From Oenanthe sinensis (taxonomy: Eukaryota; Streptophyta; Magnoliopsida; Apiales; Apiaceae): a DNA stretch of 64,000 bases. The stretch is from assembly GCA_028671895.1 (NCBI GenBank), contig CM053802.1, positions 36,742,201 to 36,806,200 of the forward strand, written 5' to 3'. Of this stretch, positions 25,301-37,990 are shown piece after piece. The notes beneath the pieces were generated by a model. That model was not told where the DNA came from. It worked only from the letters and a program-made list of their open reading frames with translations, and did not search any database. Within the stretch, counting starts at the first letter, position 1. Every line of letters begins with the position of its first letter. Both the position numbers and the translations under genes were made by a program.

Positions 25301-28300
25301 CTATGATATTATTTTGGGTGGTGGGAATGTGGGTAGTTCTGGAGTTCATAATTTATCTACTATTGTTTTATTTGCCGGTTTAGGTACTGTTATCTTATAG
25401 ATGTCTATAAATGAAAATATATATCAACCCAGATTTTAACAATGTAGACTCATGCAATTCTGTGCATAATATGTATTATTCAGGCTACGGGAAATAAAGA
25501 GGCAGTGCGGTATCTTCTTTGGATCAGGTTGAGTCGGGCGCGGAAAGTTCTGGCATTTTTCCAAAAATTGGAGAAGGACATACGGATTAAGTATCTCTTC
25601 TGCAGGATTGTAAAGCTTATAGTTGTTGAAATCTACTGCACTCATACAGCAGCATGCATCTTTTACTATTTGGCTACCACTCTCCCAGCAGAGAAAGAAG
25701 GATACACGTGGATTGGAAGTCTAAAATTGGGTGATTACAGTTATTCAAACTTTAGAGAGATTGATCTGTGGACGTGTTACGTAACATCTTTATATTTCGC
25801 CATTGTCACTATGGCTACAGTCGGTAAGTCCCCTAGCCGTAATATATAATGAACTTTATTCTCATCAGCTTGTCTTTTATATTCTATTTTTTAAAAATAA
25901 CTTAGGATTAACATGGAAAGGATATGGATTAATGTGGCAATGACATATACCCATATAGGTAATAACGTTCCTGTATTGAAACCAATGTTTCAGGATGACA
26001 GTGAAAAAATAGTATGGTAACACCATCAACCTGAAGACTTTGTAAATTTTTAGGATTAGTCTTTTTTGTTTTCTTCAAACTTTTTAGTAGAGTGTTTGAT
26101 TGATTTAGTAAAATATGTGACCCTCTGGAAGGTCATAGCAAATATAATAGTGCAACCATTTGATTGGAAGCTGAATTTTAAGCAGCCAAACCTAAGAAGG
26201 TAAGAAATAATAAGAAAGAGCCAACCGTCCTATACAACATGATAAATATTCGGCATCGTTTATAATTTCTTTAAAAGCTAAACTGTTGTAAAGTCAGGAC
26301 TCTCTTATCATATCATTTTGCTAACGGGACACTTTTTTGTGCTACAGGTTATGGCGATATACATGCAGTGAATCTGAGGGAGATGGTTTTCATCATGATT
26401 TTCGTATCTTTTGACATGGTTATCGGGGCTTATTTGATTGGTAATATGACAGCCTTAATTGTGAAAGGATCAAAAACAGAGAGGTACAGGGATAAAATGA
26501 CAGATATCATCAAATATATGAACAGAAACAGACTTGGGAGGGACATTCGTAACCAAATCAAAGGTCACTTAAGGCTTCAATACGAGAGCACGTACACTGA
26601 TGCTGCTGCTCTTCAAGATCTTCCCATCTCCATTCGTGCAAAGGTAACTAAAAGTAGTTTCCTTCTTGTTTCTCATGCCAACCATATGGAATTGAGAAAC
26701 ACTTACCAGCTTCTTTTCGTGCTTTTTCTGTGGTGATTTAAACTTCATTTTTCACCATATATTTCTTACTGTTTCTACAGGTTGGTGGCACTAAGCTCTA
26801 TTTGATAATTTTCTAATATCCTTGCTAAAAAATTGATCTTCAGTATTTTTTATCCATACTAAGCTTTATTCCCTCTTGCAGATTTCCCAAACACTTTACA
26901 TGTCGTGCGTCGAAAATGTTTCTCTATTCAAGGGATGCTCTTCAGAATTTATCAGCCAAATTGTATGTTTTTTATGTTATTGAGCTTTTTTTACATCGAT
27001 ACAAATCCAATGAACATGATTTAAAAACTTTCTGTTATTCTTTCAGGTGACTAGGGTCCATGAGGAGTTTTTCCTCCCCGGAGAATTAATAATGGAACAG
27101 GGAAATGTAGTCGATCAACTTTATATTGTCTGTCATGGTCTTCTGGTAGGGATTTCTTCGTAATTTACTGAATCTCAGCATTGTGTATCCTTTCTTATGC
27201 ATTTAGATGGGTTTTTTATGATTTGCAGTTCATTTTACTTGCTTATATATATGAAGACTAATTTAACTTCATATCATCAATACTTTTTGGTCCACAGAAG
27301 ATAAAGTATGGGGATCAGTACTGACTCCTATAAGTAATTTGGTGATTGCAGATGAAGTCAGTAAATATAAATGCTTCAATTACTCGTTGACTAGATCTCA
27401 CTGTCTACAGATATACTTCTTTTTTCCTTATAATAGTCCTTTTCATTTATGTTCTGAGAATGAAAAATCATATTACAGGATTTTTCATCGGATTTATAGG
27501 TAGGATAAGGAAAGTCATCTTTTCTTTGCACTCTTCAGACATTATGATACTAATTGCATTAATTAGTTAATCCTTTTAGGATCTAATTCTCTCTGAATTA
27601 AGCTTCTAACATTGGAATGTGTGTGATTAAAAGAACCTATATTTTGGCAGGAAGAGGTTGGTATATGCGAAGATGGATCAGAAGAGACGATTTCACACCT
27701 GAAACCTAATAGCTTATTTGGAGAAGTCTCTATTCTTTGTAACATCCCTCAGCCTTACACGGTTAAAGTTAGTGAGCTGTGCAGGCTTTTAAGGCTTGAT
27801 AAACAATCCTTTTCTAATATTCTTGAGATTTATTTCCATGATGGGCGAAGAATCTTGAACAACCTACTAGAGGTAATTTATCTGTCACAGATATGCCTAC
27901 TCTTTCATATTCTTGCAGCTCATTTCCTTCCTGTGGTTGCATTATCTTTAATAGCATCGAGAAATAATTTTGAAACATCTGAAGTTTCTGAATGATTACA
28001 TTTTTTTCTGTTTATAAACTTAACATTATCCCAATCACCTTGAGCACAACAGTCATCTGATTATATAATCCTTTAGGGGAAAGAATCAAATCTTCGTTTG
28101 AAGCAACTTGAGTCCGATATCACCTTTCATATTAATAAACAAGAGGCAGAACTTGCCCTTCGGGTGAACAGTGCTGCGTATTATGGTGATCTGTATCAGC
28201 TGAAGGGCTTGATTCGAGCTGGAGCTGATCCCAATAAGACAGATTATGATGGCAGGTCACCACTGGTATGACTTGACAGATATTTTACAGCATTTATCAT

Positions 28301-31165
28301 TTAAGTGTATTTACCTTAATCTTATACTTGTGAGGAAAAGATTATGATCAAGAGATATAAAAAGGGATTTTTTTTAAAAGAAGCAAAGAGTAATCATGAC
28401 AAATGAATATGAGATAGACTAATGCTTATATTTTAAAGAAATACTCATTAGAAGGAGGGTCAAACTGTATTTTATGAGTAATGTCATATTTAGTAGTTAT
28501 TACTTGTCTTCCTCTCGCAAAATTCGTGATAAAGGTCCCATATTCTTGAATTAGAAGTGATTGTGATTTATTTTGAGACTATAGAATAGTTAGTAGTACT
28601 TCTATGACGAGGATTATATTAATAGGTTAGTATTTTTCACAGCATCTTGCTGCATCAAAAGGATATCAAGACATTATACTATTCCTAACCCAGGAAGGAG
28701 TAGACATCAATATTTCAGGTTTGAAAAAAGTAACACAATATTGTTCTTAAGTTTTTTGTTTTGTTCTGCTTTCATTCATTGAAGTAGTAATCATGTTACA
28801 CTTTGTACAGATAATTTTGGAAACACCCCCCTATTTGAAGCCATCAAGAGTGGACATGATAAAGTAGTTTCGTTACTGATTAAAGAAGGAGCAGTCCTGA
28901 AAATTGGTGATTCTGGTACTTTTTTGTGTACCGCAGTTGCACGGGGGGATTATGATTTGATTAAAAGGGTTCTATGTGCTGGCACTGATCCGAACTCTAG
29001 TGACTATGATCACCGAACTCCACTTCATGTTGCTGCCTCCCAAGGCTTATATTTATTAGCAAAGCTGCTTTTGGAATCTGGGGCTTCTGTTCTGTCGAGG
29101 GACAGGTTCAATTTATTTATAACCTTCTTCCATGATGAAATTTACTGATTATCATAGTTTTAGCAGTTCCACTTTACCACGTTATCTTTTGTTTGTTTTA
29201 AAATTAGGCAGAGGTCAGGCATGAGGATGAGGCTGGTATAATGCAAAGTTTCATCCTGCTGTCTGTTCTCTTAAAAACCATCTTCATAATGGTTTTATTA
29301 AATTCCATTATTACATATTATTATTATTTCTATATACTCAGTATCATAATAATAACAAATGACAACTTGGGTGGTTGAATCGCAGCTTAACCACACCGAT
29401 GAAGAACTCAATATCAAATACATAAATATAATCCCAACAATCTCAAAATATCAAATTACCCTAAACAAGTGGGCTATTAGATAAAATAAAATTAGGCTAA
29501 AATAGTAAATGAATGGGCCAATTGCTATCATCATCATTATTATTATTAAATAAGAATGGCTGTGAGAAAGGTTCGATGTAATTGAATTATTTTTATAATT
29601 CAGAGCTAGTTCATGAACAAAATCGGTTAGCTTGAGTAATCTTGATGTGGATTCAAAGACACAAGCATGGGTCACAAAACTTACTTGACAAAATGAAATG
29701 AAGGAGGTATGGATGAAGCTTGGCAAGTAGCTTAATCCACAACCATGACTGATTATTATATATTTATTTAATAGATATTTGGCTTGCAAGGTTTTACCTT
29801 TCACTTGAAAGGTTTTTCTTGTTTTAAGCACTTAGGTTATATTTTCCTCATTGGATTTTGTTTTTATATTTATTTCTGTTTATATTGGGATTTTGATGGG
29901 TTTCCTAGATGGAGTCAATATTAACTAATTATAGTTGATATTGAATTCCTTTTTAGATTCCTAATATGTATAGGTTATTTATCTAGCCTATATATACCCC
30001 ATATCTTGTAATCTTTTGACAACAATGTGATGGTATAAAACTTTTATTTTGAGAATAAACTATGAGTAGTTTTACTTTCTTCTAAACTTCAATTACTGGA
30101 TTGTTTTGAGGGTTAGATTCAAATTACTTAGTTTCTGGATTGATCTAAGGAGTTTCAGATTCAAGATTCACGTTTGTGATTGATCGTGTTCTTTGAAATA
30201 TTTGTTCGTGGTGTTGTTTTCTAATCTTCAAGGGTAGATTCTCAAGAAGGGCAGAAAATCCACACCAAATCTACAAGTAGATTATTGTCTAGAACGTGTG
30301 ATCAGTAGTGTTTTCTGGTAGCACGATTTACAGATGAAGTAAATACTAAATCTTGTCTAGCAAGAATATGGTAAGATCAATACTTGAGCATATATAACAA
30401 ACCTGGTTTCTACAGGTCTAGAGTAGATCATAATTTGGGTTTCTCACTTTGAGTTACCGTCGGAGTGGACAGAACAACGTATATGAGCTAGTTAATTTAT
30501 TTTATATGTTTAGTTCTTTCAATTAGTTTTGGCGTGCATACAGAAAATTCAAATGAAAACTTTGCCACGACTTAGTAAATTTGGTCCTTGCTGTAGATGG
30601 GGAAACACACCACTTGATGAAGGGAGAATGTCTGGAAACAAGCATCTGATCAAGCTTCTTGAAATAGCAAAATCTTCTCAGTTTGATGAAATCTCAAACC
30701 AGTCTCCTCAAATCACAGGTTCTGAGCTTTTTATCTTACAGTTAGGCCTGCAGATAATGGCGATTCATTGCCCTGAAATATTTCTACTAATTTCCGAAAG
30801 TAGAATAAATTTGAATAAATAATTGTAGTTCTTTCTTTTTGTTTCAAGAGTTTCTTTAAAAAATCATACCAGCACTAATATTTTTTCATATAAAATAATT
30901 TTCTTTTTTAACGATGACAGATAATCCGCAACCCAAAAAATGCAGAGTGTATCCCTTCCACCCTGACAAGCCAAAGGAGAATAAACTAGGCTATGGAGTA
31001 ATGTTGTGGGTTCCAAAAACCATAGAGGAGCTCATCCAAAAAGCAGTAGAGCAGCTAAACTGTCCTCAAAATTCTTGTATATTATCCGAAGAAGCCGCTA
31101 AAATTATGGACGTGGATATGATAACCGACGGTCAGAAGCTGTATTTAATCGATGAAACACAATAG
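22353..31165 (+). CDS. SKOR/GORK-like: Outward-rectifying Shaker K+ channel, SKOR/GORK type
   Basis: Thirteen exons: 22353-22627, 24101-24331, 24419-24482, 25484-25823, 26348-26643, 26882-26962, 27047-27145, 27651-27872, 28077-28265, 28643-28718, 28811-29105, 30597-30718, 30921-31165. All introns are GT-AG; joined length 2535 nt, 844 residues, close to Arabidopsis SKOR (828) and GORK (820). Order: cytosolic N-terminus (~90), S1-S4 (about 92-230), S5-pore-S6 with TVGYGD (filter split by intron 4 inside the Gly codon; pore begins near residue 300), C-linker, cyclic-nucleotide-binding-like domain (FFLPGELIMEQGNVVDQLY), ankyrin repeats (DPNKTDYDGRSPLHLAAS, TPLHVAAS), and a KHA domain at the C-terminus. 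The family releases K+ on depolarisation in guard cells (GORK) or root stele (SKOR); which of the two this is cannot be decided. No stop or frameshift seen: intact. Confidence 0.95.
23427..23864. mobile_element. Stowaway-type MITE in intron 1
   Basis: The right end reads GGGACGTTGGAGGGAGTA, the inverted terminal sequence of Stowaway MITEs (canonical GGGACGGAGGGAGTA) with small changes. The left end near 23427 (TAATTCCTCTCATTTCTTTATAAA) is a degenerate counterpart. The inner part GGGTTGAACACGGATATCAAG recalls a common plant MITE family. The boundary on the left is uncertain. Confidence 0.5.
29106..30596 (+). other. Intron 11 of the K+ channel gene, with LTR-promoter-like sequence
   Basis: The longest intron (1491 bp). 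From about 29880 to 30060 it contains CTATATATACCCCATAT followed by AATAAACTATGAG, and then a region to about 30480 that looks like transcribed leader of an LTR. I could not find paired TG/CA ends with a target duplication, so an embedded solo LTR is only a suspicion. Confidence 0.35.
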
Positions 31166-32943
31166 ATATACCGAATTCACCATTTTGTATTAGCATTCTA
31201 AATTGTATTCATTTGCATATTTTATGTCAGCCCCTTGTAAGGACCGACAAACACATTTTGCTCAACACTGTATTTGCTGAAACCACTTGTATTATTACTG
31301 TTTATATTATGAAAAGTCAACTTAATATGCTGGCTGATTTTATTAGGTAAGGATGATCGGGCAACACTAGCATATTGTAAGCATGTAACCCTACCAGATA
31401 ATGTGCACCGTCTGACCAAGCCTTATACCTAGGCAAATGTTGTGATGCTTCATGCCACTTTTTCATGAAGCTCAAAATTAAACTATATGCTGCAGCTTGC
31501 AGGTTTAGAACATCTCAGCCTTCTAATAAATCCCAAAATATAATATAAAATATTAGACTCTATGTACATTTTTAAGAGTCTCCCAACTCACTTCTTATAA
31601 TTGTTCTTATAATTGTTCTTAGTTAAGTATTTTATTTATAATTTAACCCCAATTATGACAACATAGGGGAGAAATTGGAGGGAAGTTAGTATTTTATTAA
31701 TTAAAAATAAGTTAAGAGTACCCGATGATTCTTTTAAAGAGACGAGAAACGTGCTCTTAAGTTTTTAAAGTGCCTCTAAGAGTCTCTTTAAAGACTAATT
31801 TAAGCTATACTTTTTTTTTTGTTTTTAATAATACCCTCATGCAGGAGTACTTTACCCGCTCTGCTTGTGGGAACACTTTACCCGCCAAAGGCCTTTGTCA
31901 AGATACATGTCACATTCATTGAAATAGAAAAGTAATACAACACAACTTATCCTCTGTACCAAGTCCATCTTCCTTTAACAATGCTTCAAGATAAAGTGTT
32001 AGAGATATAATCCACAAACAATATTGAGTTCTCACGAAAGTCCGTAGTCGACATGACATAAAGGCAAAAGTAGACATGTAATAATGGCAGGCCCAAAAGT
32101 ACGAAAGTAAGGACAGAAGTAAGGGGTGGTCAGGGACACCCCATAACAACGGGTTAATAGGCTAATTCATCACTGTAGTCAGTACTAACTTGCAAGTGGA
32201 TCATTCATTTAAAAAAGCTTAAATCACATAACTGGAGTGATCATAACTTGCAATTGAAGTACTTAACATAAGAAAACTTGCACGGGTGTTTGACTTTGAT
32301 GGCGTTCCGTTAAATTATGCCACATATGTCACCACTTAAACATGCACATCAGTTTTGTTACTTAAACATCAGTTACACTACAAAACGGGTCAAATAATAA
32401 TCCAATATGTTGATCCAAATTATATAACCCAAAATCAACACCAAGAACTCTAATTGAATACCTAATAGCTAAATATTTTAAAGCCCTTTGTTCAAGCTAA
32501 ACACTAATAATTCTATAATTTCTGCATAGTGCATACACTCCTCTTATTCATATATATACATAGTTAAGTGGAGAAATCATCAATATCTTCTATTACATTC
32601 ATTTTTTCAAGTATTTGCGCACATACATATTTGATACATACATTAATGGGGAAGAGAAAGAGAGATCCATTTTACATACATATATGCTACATAGTACATA
32701 CGTTGGAGAGAGAGACCCATTTCATATACATGTATGTTATATACGTCAGAGGGAGATCATTTCTTCGTTGTTATTCTGAATTTTGTTTGTAGATAATATG
32801 ATGCTAATATGATTCTATAATTGTAATGATGGTTTTTTTTAAATGAAAAGCTTTGTGATAAATATGGGATTTGTGATGAAGATGGATTGTATTAGGTTAT
32901 AATGAATGATTTGAATTGAATTGGGCATATTCATGTCATAAAC
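31166..32943. other. 3' flank of the K+ channel gene and intergenic DNA
   Basis: 31166 to about 31450 is the probable 3' UTR and downstream region. The rest is AT-rich without recognisable genes. A perfect 11-bp inverted repeat is listed separately. 32640-32770 has a loose repeat of GAGAGAGA and CATACATATATG-type words. Confidence 0.5.
31733..31792. repeat. Inverted repeat (stem-loop) in intergenic DNA
   Basis: TTTAAAGAGAC (31733-31743) and its exact complement GTCTCTTTAAA (31782-31792) are separated by 38 bp. A further AAGAGTCTC word occurs at about 31575. Possibly the remains of a MITE; no clear ends. Confidence 0.5.
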
Positions 32944-34260
32944 TGTTGGTCCCTCATATTGTAGAGGGGGGGGGGGGGGGTTGAATACAATATCTGAATT
33001 TACTCGCAGAATTTCGGATCCAAAAATATTATTTTAATTAATCACGAAATACTAATTTTAAAGAAATATTGTTCAAGTAGAAGATATGATTTTTAACTTG
33101 AAAAATATTACAAAATTTATATGATGAAAGTATAAATAACTGTTTAAAATTCTAGAACGATTTTGACATGAATTATTTTAAATTAACAATTATAATTCAA
33201 ACCAACACAAAAATTCTATGAATATTAAAATCAGACAAATTATTGAATTTGAATGTATTCAACAACATAAATATGAAGCTAAGGCCTCATATTTATAGAG
33301 GTAGCAAAGCTTGTATAACATTTGCAATATGACATTTTTCAGACTCTTGTTTTGCCTTCAGACTTTTCGAAATACCATGAGTACGACTTTTCAGCTCGGT
33401 ATGACTTTTGAAAAGGTTCGGTATGACCTTTTCTTGAGCTCTAATATGACCTTTTGAAGTTTAGAATTCGGTATGACTTTCTATTGTACTTGTATGACTT
33501 TTTCCAATGCATAACTCGATATGACTTCTAGCCTTTATGACGATTTCTGATCGTGTTTCGGGTCGAGGGCCCCTTCCCCTTCTTTGCCAGCCAACCACTT
33601 CGTTCAGAAAATAAAGAAAAGCCTTTAGGTTGTTTAAGTAGGTTAGGTGATCCGGGGATAGGCAGGAAGAGTATTACGCTTCAGACATTGAGCCTATTGA
33701 AATCACAATGAAATTCCTGCTCCTTTACGGAAGTCATTTTTTCATCTATTTCTTTAAGTTTCTGTGTCTCCGCCGTTACGGAGTTCTTCTGCTCTAATCT
33801 CTGAAATCGAAGGTGAAAGGTCTCAGATGCCTGGGCACATATCCATGGGACAGATAGTGCAGACCTAATGATCCGGGAATCGAAAACGCGAACCGAGCGA
33901 GCTCATTCGCTTTGGTCTTCTATGGAAGATCTATTTAAGTCATTTTCGGTATGACTTTCCCACAAGTACAATTCAATATGACTTTCTAGAAAGGCTTGTA
34001 TGACTTCCATTTAAAATAAATTCGGTATGATTTTCTAGAAAGGCTTGTATGACATTCATTTAAAATAAATTTAGTATGACTTTTAATAAAAGTCTTGGAA
34101 GACTAATTAAAAGTCATGTAAATTTATTTATTTCCTATTAAATTAATTCCACTTAATCTAATTAAATAATTTATAAATTAAATTAATTTCATCGTGAATT
34201 AATTTAATTAAATAATTAATTTACTTTTGATAGTAGAATTAAAATACTTTCTTGAATTTT
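32944..34260 (-). repeat. LTR E, copia/SIRE-type, solo or truncated
   Basis: On the plus strand it starts TGTTGGTCCC, then a run of 15 G (32966-32980) and TTGAATACAA. This is the same layout as the U5 end of LTRs A and B (G6 plus TTGAATA about 25 bp from the end). No primer site borders it on the left, so it is a 3' or solo LTR. TATGACTTT-type motifs recur about a dozen times at 33370-34085. The right end is not identifiable. A GC-richer insert interrupts it. Confidence 0.6.
33541..33935. other. Foreign insert in LTR E, possibly organellar
   Basis: About 45% GC by hand count in a surrounding of roughly 27%, with none of the TATGACTTT motifs that fill the LTR on both sides. Words such as GGGTCGAGGGCCCCTTCCCC and AACGCGAACCGAGCGAGCTC are unlike the neighbourhood and resemble plant mitochondrial intergenic DNA in composition. 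No gene recognised. Origin is inferred. Confidence 0.4.
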
Positions 34261-34318
34261 ACAATCTTGTTGTTAGTACCAAAATCCTTCTGTCATTGCA
34301 AAGTGGTCTGTCGAATAA

Positions 34319-35516
34319 TGTTAGTTAAGATAAGTGTTGCAAGAGAGGAGGTGGAGGTGTTGAATGCAACTTTATTAATTATGAAGGATTTTTACTAACA
34401 ACATACAAGAATGATAATTAACAAATATATGATGCAAACAATCTAAGAAAATAAAATAACACAATGTTTAAACTTCAAAAAATAATTTTTTATTTTTTAT
34501 TTTATAACAACTATCTGGAAAATAATTCCAGTTTTGATAGATACAATAACAATGAGTTTGTTAATGTTTCTATACTTGAAAAAATCTAGCTCAATTGCAT
34601 AAGAGAAAGTACTTGTGAGATATGTGTATTTATACTGAAACATATATCCCACGTACAAGTGTACTTTCTCTTGTTCCTAGAACAAAGCTTGAATTAGAAA
34701 CTTTGCTTTTTCTATTCAAATTTTTCTTCATTCCATTTGTAGATCAAGCAGCTCTAAGATATGCAGAAATCTTTGACTCTTTGAGCATGCTTTACCTTTT
34801 GCTTGTATTCTCCCAAGTTACAGTAGTAAACTTGATAGACGAGATACAAATGTTCAAATCATTCCTTGTATTTTTAATATCTAGTCTGTTACCTGAAACA
34901 GACTATCAGCTTTATAGTTTACTGTCAACTTTTAGTTTTTCTGTGGTAACAGTATCTTCGGCTCCGCATACTTTACTGTCAAGTTAGATAGTCCATGAAA
35001 TATACTTTCTTCAAAGATGTTGTCACCTATCCCTGCTAATGTTACTGTCAACTACTCCAGAAAAGTTGCTATTAGTAAAACTTGTTGTCTTCAATTCTTC
35101 ATTCTCCGTCAAGTTTACTGTCAATGAAATAGTTGCTGACAGTAATACTTGCTGTCTTTAAATCTTCATTCTCCGCCAAGTTTATTGTCTATGAAATAGT
35201 TGTTGTCGTCTATTCCAATTGCAGTGTCACTTATAGTGTACTGTCATAGGCTTTGAGTACTTGAAATGTTGTTGTCTGAGTTTTGAATCATGTTGTGCAT
35301 GAACATTTAGTGAACTTCTACTACACGACTCATTTTTATTCTTTTGTACAAGACAGTAACTTCCAAATGTATTGTCACCTAACTAATACTTATTAAGTGT
35401 ACTGTCTTCAAGTGACTACTAACTATACTGTCAATATACATATGACAATATGATTTACTTAGCTTATTTAAACTTAAAACTAAGTACATTAGTTGATTAC
35501 ATCACAATCCCAAACA
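34319..35516 (-). repeat. 3' LTR of copia element C
   Basis: TGTTAGTTAAG at the left and CCCAAACA at the right on the plus strand. It is directly followed by ATCTCCCCCAATTTG (polypurine tract in element sense, 35517-35531) and then the end of an accessory ORF. This arrangement is the same as at the 3' LTR of element B. The motif TACTGTCA or its complement recurs about ten times at 34815-35440. Confidence 0.75.
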
Positions 35517-35659
35517 ATCTCCCCCAATTTGTTTTTATGTAAAATAAAGACAAATTAAAAGTTAATTGTAGATGCAAACTCAACTAACATAAATTGAAGT
35601 GTTTGTACATGAAAAGTATAAAGAAAATTACAAGTACAAATATAAAAAAATTTCTCAAA

Positions 35660-36078
35660 CTAAGCTCCTTTAGACTGAATAAATCTTCGATTTGTGCTTG
35701 AGCTTCCTTGACTTGGTTTCTTCTGAGAATTCTTCCTTTCATACAGCATTCCCAAAGTTCTCAAGGCCTTCTTTTCTTCTGTTGTCTTAGCATGTTTAGA
35801 CACACAGTCAAGTACCAGCTTCACCAATTTATGAGAAAGGTTCTTTAAGTCTTCATAAGAATAATAGGCTTCCACTGGTCCTTTGTAGATGCATAGAAAT
35901 TTGACTCCAAATTCATCCAAAAGAAAACTGTCCTCGGAAGATGTGTATATTTGATTCACCCTTAGTTTGTCTACTTCATCATCTTCCTTGGACCTTTCTT
36001 CAATTATCTTTCCAACTTCGGTACTTAAATTTCTTTCATCTTCTAGAAGAGAGCCCGTGGTTAATCTAAAAATTCTTC
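35660..36078 (-). pseudogene. C-terminal part of the accessory ORF of element C
   Basis: Open on the minus strand from about 36078 to the stop at 35660 (about 139 codons). Lys/Glu-rich helical segments (KLVKLVLDCVSKHAKTTEEKKALRTLG) end in a Ser-rich basic tail. It sits next to the polypurine tract exactly as the end of element B's accessory ORF does. The rest is cut off by element A. I know no function for this protein type in SIRE-like elements. Confidence 0.6.
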
Positions 36079-37405
36079 TGATATTTGTAGATGTAAAGCA
36101 TAATGTAACGTAGTATGTAATAGTAATAACGATAACTCAACTAAGAAATAAGGACAGATAAATAATACTAATATGCAGCACAGGAATCCAGAAGGACATA
36201 TAAATAGGAATCATACATACATCATTGTAGAACATTCGAGATGTAATGTTAACTGAATGATAGCGAGAGAAGTTCATTAATATGTTCAGGACTCAGCAAC
36301 AAATAAGAGTTCAGAAGATCTCAGACTAAAGATAGTGTAATGATTTAAGTATGAATGTCTACGGGTTTCAGTGATCAGAAGCAATGCAACAATCCAAGGT
36401 TAATCAGCTGAAATAGAACAAAAATCAAGGGAATTCAATTCAGTGTTAGTCGTTTATGAACCAGACCAGTGCACTAAGCGTCAACACAACAAGAAAAGAA
36501 TTGTCTTAATTATTAAGAAGAAAATCAGTTGATCAAGCCAGAAGAGTGAAAACCTAGTAGTAATTACTTCAAGATTTCAAGAAATATGTTAAGACAAGTC
36601 TTATTGCACTTGGTGGTTCCTACACAGTTGAATCAGTGTGTGAAACACAACAAAACTTTACTTAGGCGCAACAAACCAAGATTGAAGCTAAGTAAAGTAA
36701 AGGAGAAGGTTTGTGGCGCCTGCATAAGGGAATGAGAGTGAAGGCACAACTAAACAGTTGTGGCGCATCATCTAGGCGCAACATAAGTTTTGTGGTGCCT
36801 ACACACTGCAACAAGTGTGCAGGCGCAACAAAAACATCAATAGGCATAACAAAATAACTATGTAATGTTTCTAAGTAATTTAGTGGCGCCTACACTGGGT
36901 GGATGGTGTACAGGCGCAACTAAATTTACTTAGTGGCGCAACAAAGTTATACATGCGCAATAAACATATCAAAGGCGCAACAAAGATTCATGTGGTGCCT
37001 ACACTCTACCACCACTCTTGCAGGCGCAATAAAGGACTTGAGAATTATTGGAAATCATTTTCCAAAAAGTTTACAAATTATATATGGGTGAAAATCAATA
37101 CGGACAATAATCAATTCATTCATCTTCAACAAAAGACATACAGACGGGAGCACCATTAAAGCTTAACATTTATATTACCTAACTGTATTTTTATTGTAAC
37201 ATTGATTGAACCCATTGAAGCTAATCATTTTATTAGAAGTGTAGCACCTTAGGGATTTAATAATACATTGTTATTTCCCCGAATTTTTGTGGTTCATTAA
37301 CTACCATTTTAATATCTCAAGAACACAAACCCTTAATCCACAATATAATGAAAAATCTACCACATCATATTCAACCCCCCTTCTATGATGATTCTGGACC
37401 TAACA
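36079..37405 (+). repeat. 5' LTR of element A
   Basis: The right end is firm: TTCAACCCCCC at 37370-37380, then 25 bp ending CCTAACA (37405), followed by the primer site. The left end at about 36079 is uncertain. Carries the 38-bp hairpin units listed separately. Confidence 0.65.
36713..37030 (+). repeat. 38-bp hairpin units in LTR A (four copies)
   Basis: Units at 36713-36750, 36792-36829, 36883-36920 and 36992-37030. Each opens with GTGG(C/T)GCCT and closes with AGGC(G/A)CAA, almost always 38 bp long, with partly complementary arms (for example GTGCCTACACACT against AGTGTGCAGGCGC). A more degenerate unit lies near 36613. Single GGCGCAACA half-units lie between them. Confidence 0.8.
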
Positions 37406-37407
37406 AT

Positions 37408-37419
37408 TGGTATCAGAGC
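37408..37419 (+). promoter_or_regulatory. Primer-binding site of element A
   Basis: TGGTATCAGAGC, the standard complement to the 3' end of initiator methionine tRNA, two bases after the LTR end. Defines the orientation of element A. Confidence 0.9.
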
Positions 37420-37691
37420 TTGTTGATTGAAGTTACAAATCAAGATCCAAAAATAGTTTTTCGAAAAAGTGCATTTTTAGATCTAGAAAAATTTATATTG
37501 AAATTTCTTTATTATTAAAGAAAATTCAATTTCAAATTTTTAAAAAATTTTAAGTTCACTAATTTTAAGAAGACTATCAATCATCAAGAATTCGAATTAA
37601 AATTTTATTTATCAAAATTAAATTTTTATTCGAATTGATTTTAATTTTTAAGAAATTAATTATTTCTTGAGATTTAAAATTCTTCATAACC

Positions 37692-37990
37692 ATGAGTACC
37701 CATAAACTTAGTAGCATTAATATCTCAGCCTTTGATAAAAATGAATACATTTTATGGAATAAGAAGATGTCCACTTTCATTAAATCAGCTAATTCTCAAT
37801 ACATGGGAATTTTGGAAAATGGACCCTCTGTACCTCAGAAGCTGACACCAGAAATAGTCTCAAATAACGGCAAACGGATTCCTCAAGGATTTACCCCAAA
37901 GGAGCCTTCAGAGTACACTGACACTGACAAAGATCGAGTTGCATGGAATAATCATCTTCAATGTATCTTAATGGATTCACCGGAAAATTA
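37692..37990 (+). pseudogene. N-terminal Gag fragment of element A
   Basis: ATG at 37692; about 100 codons resemble the N-terminus of SIRE-type Gag (FDKNEYILWNKKMSTFIKS, then DKDRVAWNNHLQCILMDSP), parallel to the Gag start of element B (LKRNEFTHWKVKM). After about 37990 the frame stays open to 38084 but turns into low-complexity AT-rich sequence without Gag features. The rest of gag and all of pol are missing, so this element could move only with helper proteins. Confidence 0.65.

Noticed and set aside
29451..29831. 126-codon minus-strand open frame in intron 11
   Set aside because: Low-complexity, no family resemblance, lies wholly inside an intron of a well-supported gene.
29880..30480. 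Solo LTR in intron 11
   Set aside because: TATA and AATAAA-like signals are present, but no paired TG/CA ends or target duplication could be found.
32966..32980. Run of 15 G as an assembly artefact
   Set aside because: It coincides with the G6 box found at the same place in other LTRs, so it is a real if possibly length-variable feature.
34622..34987. 121-codon plus-strand open frame
   Set aside because: Lies inside LTR C and consists largely of translated TACTGTCA-type repeats; no domain.
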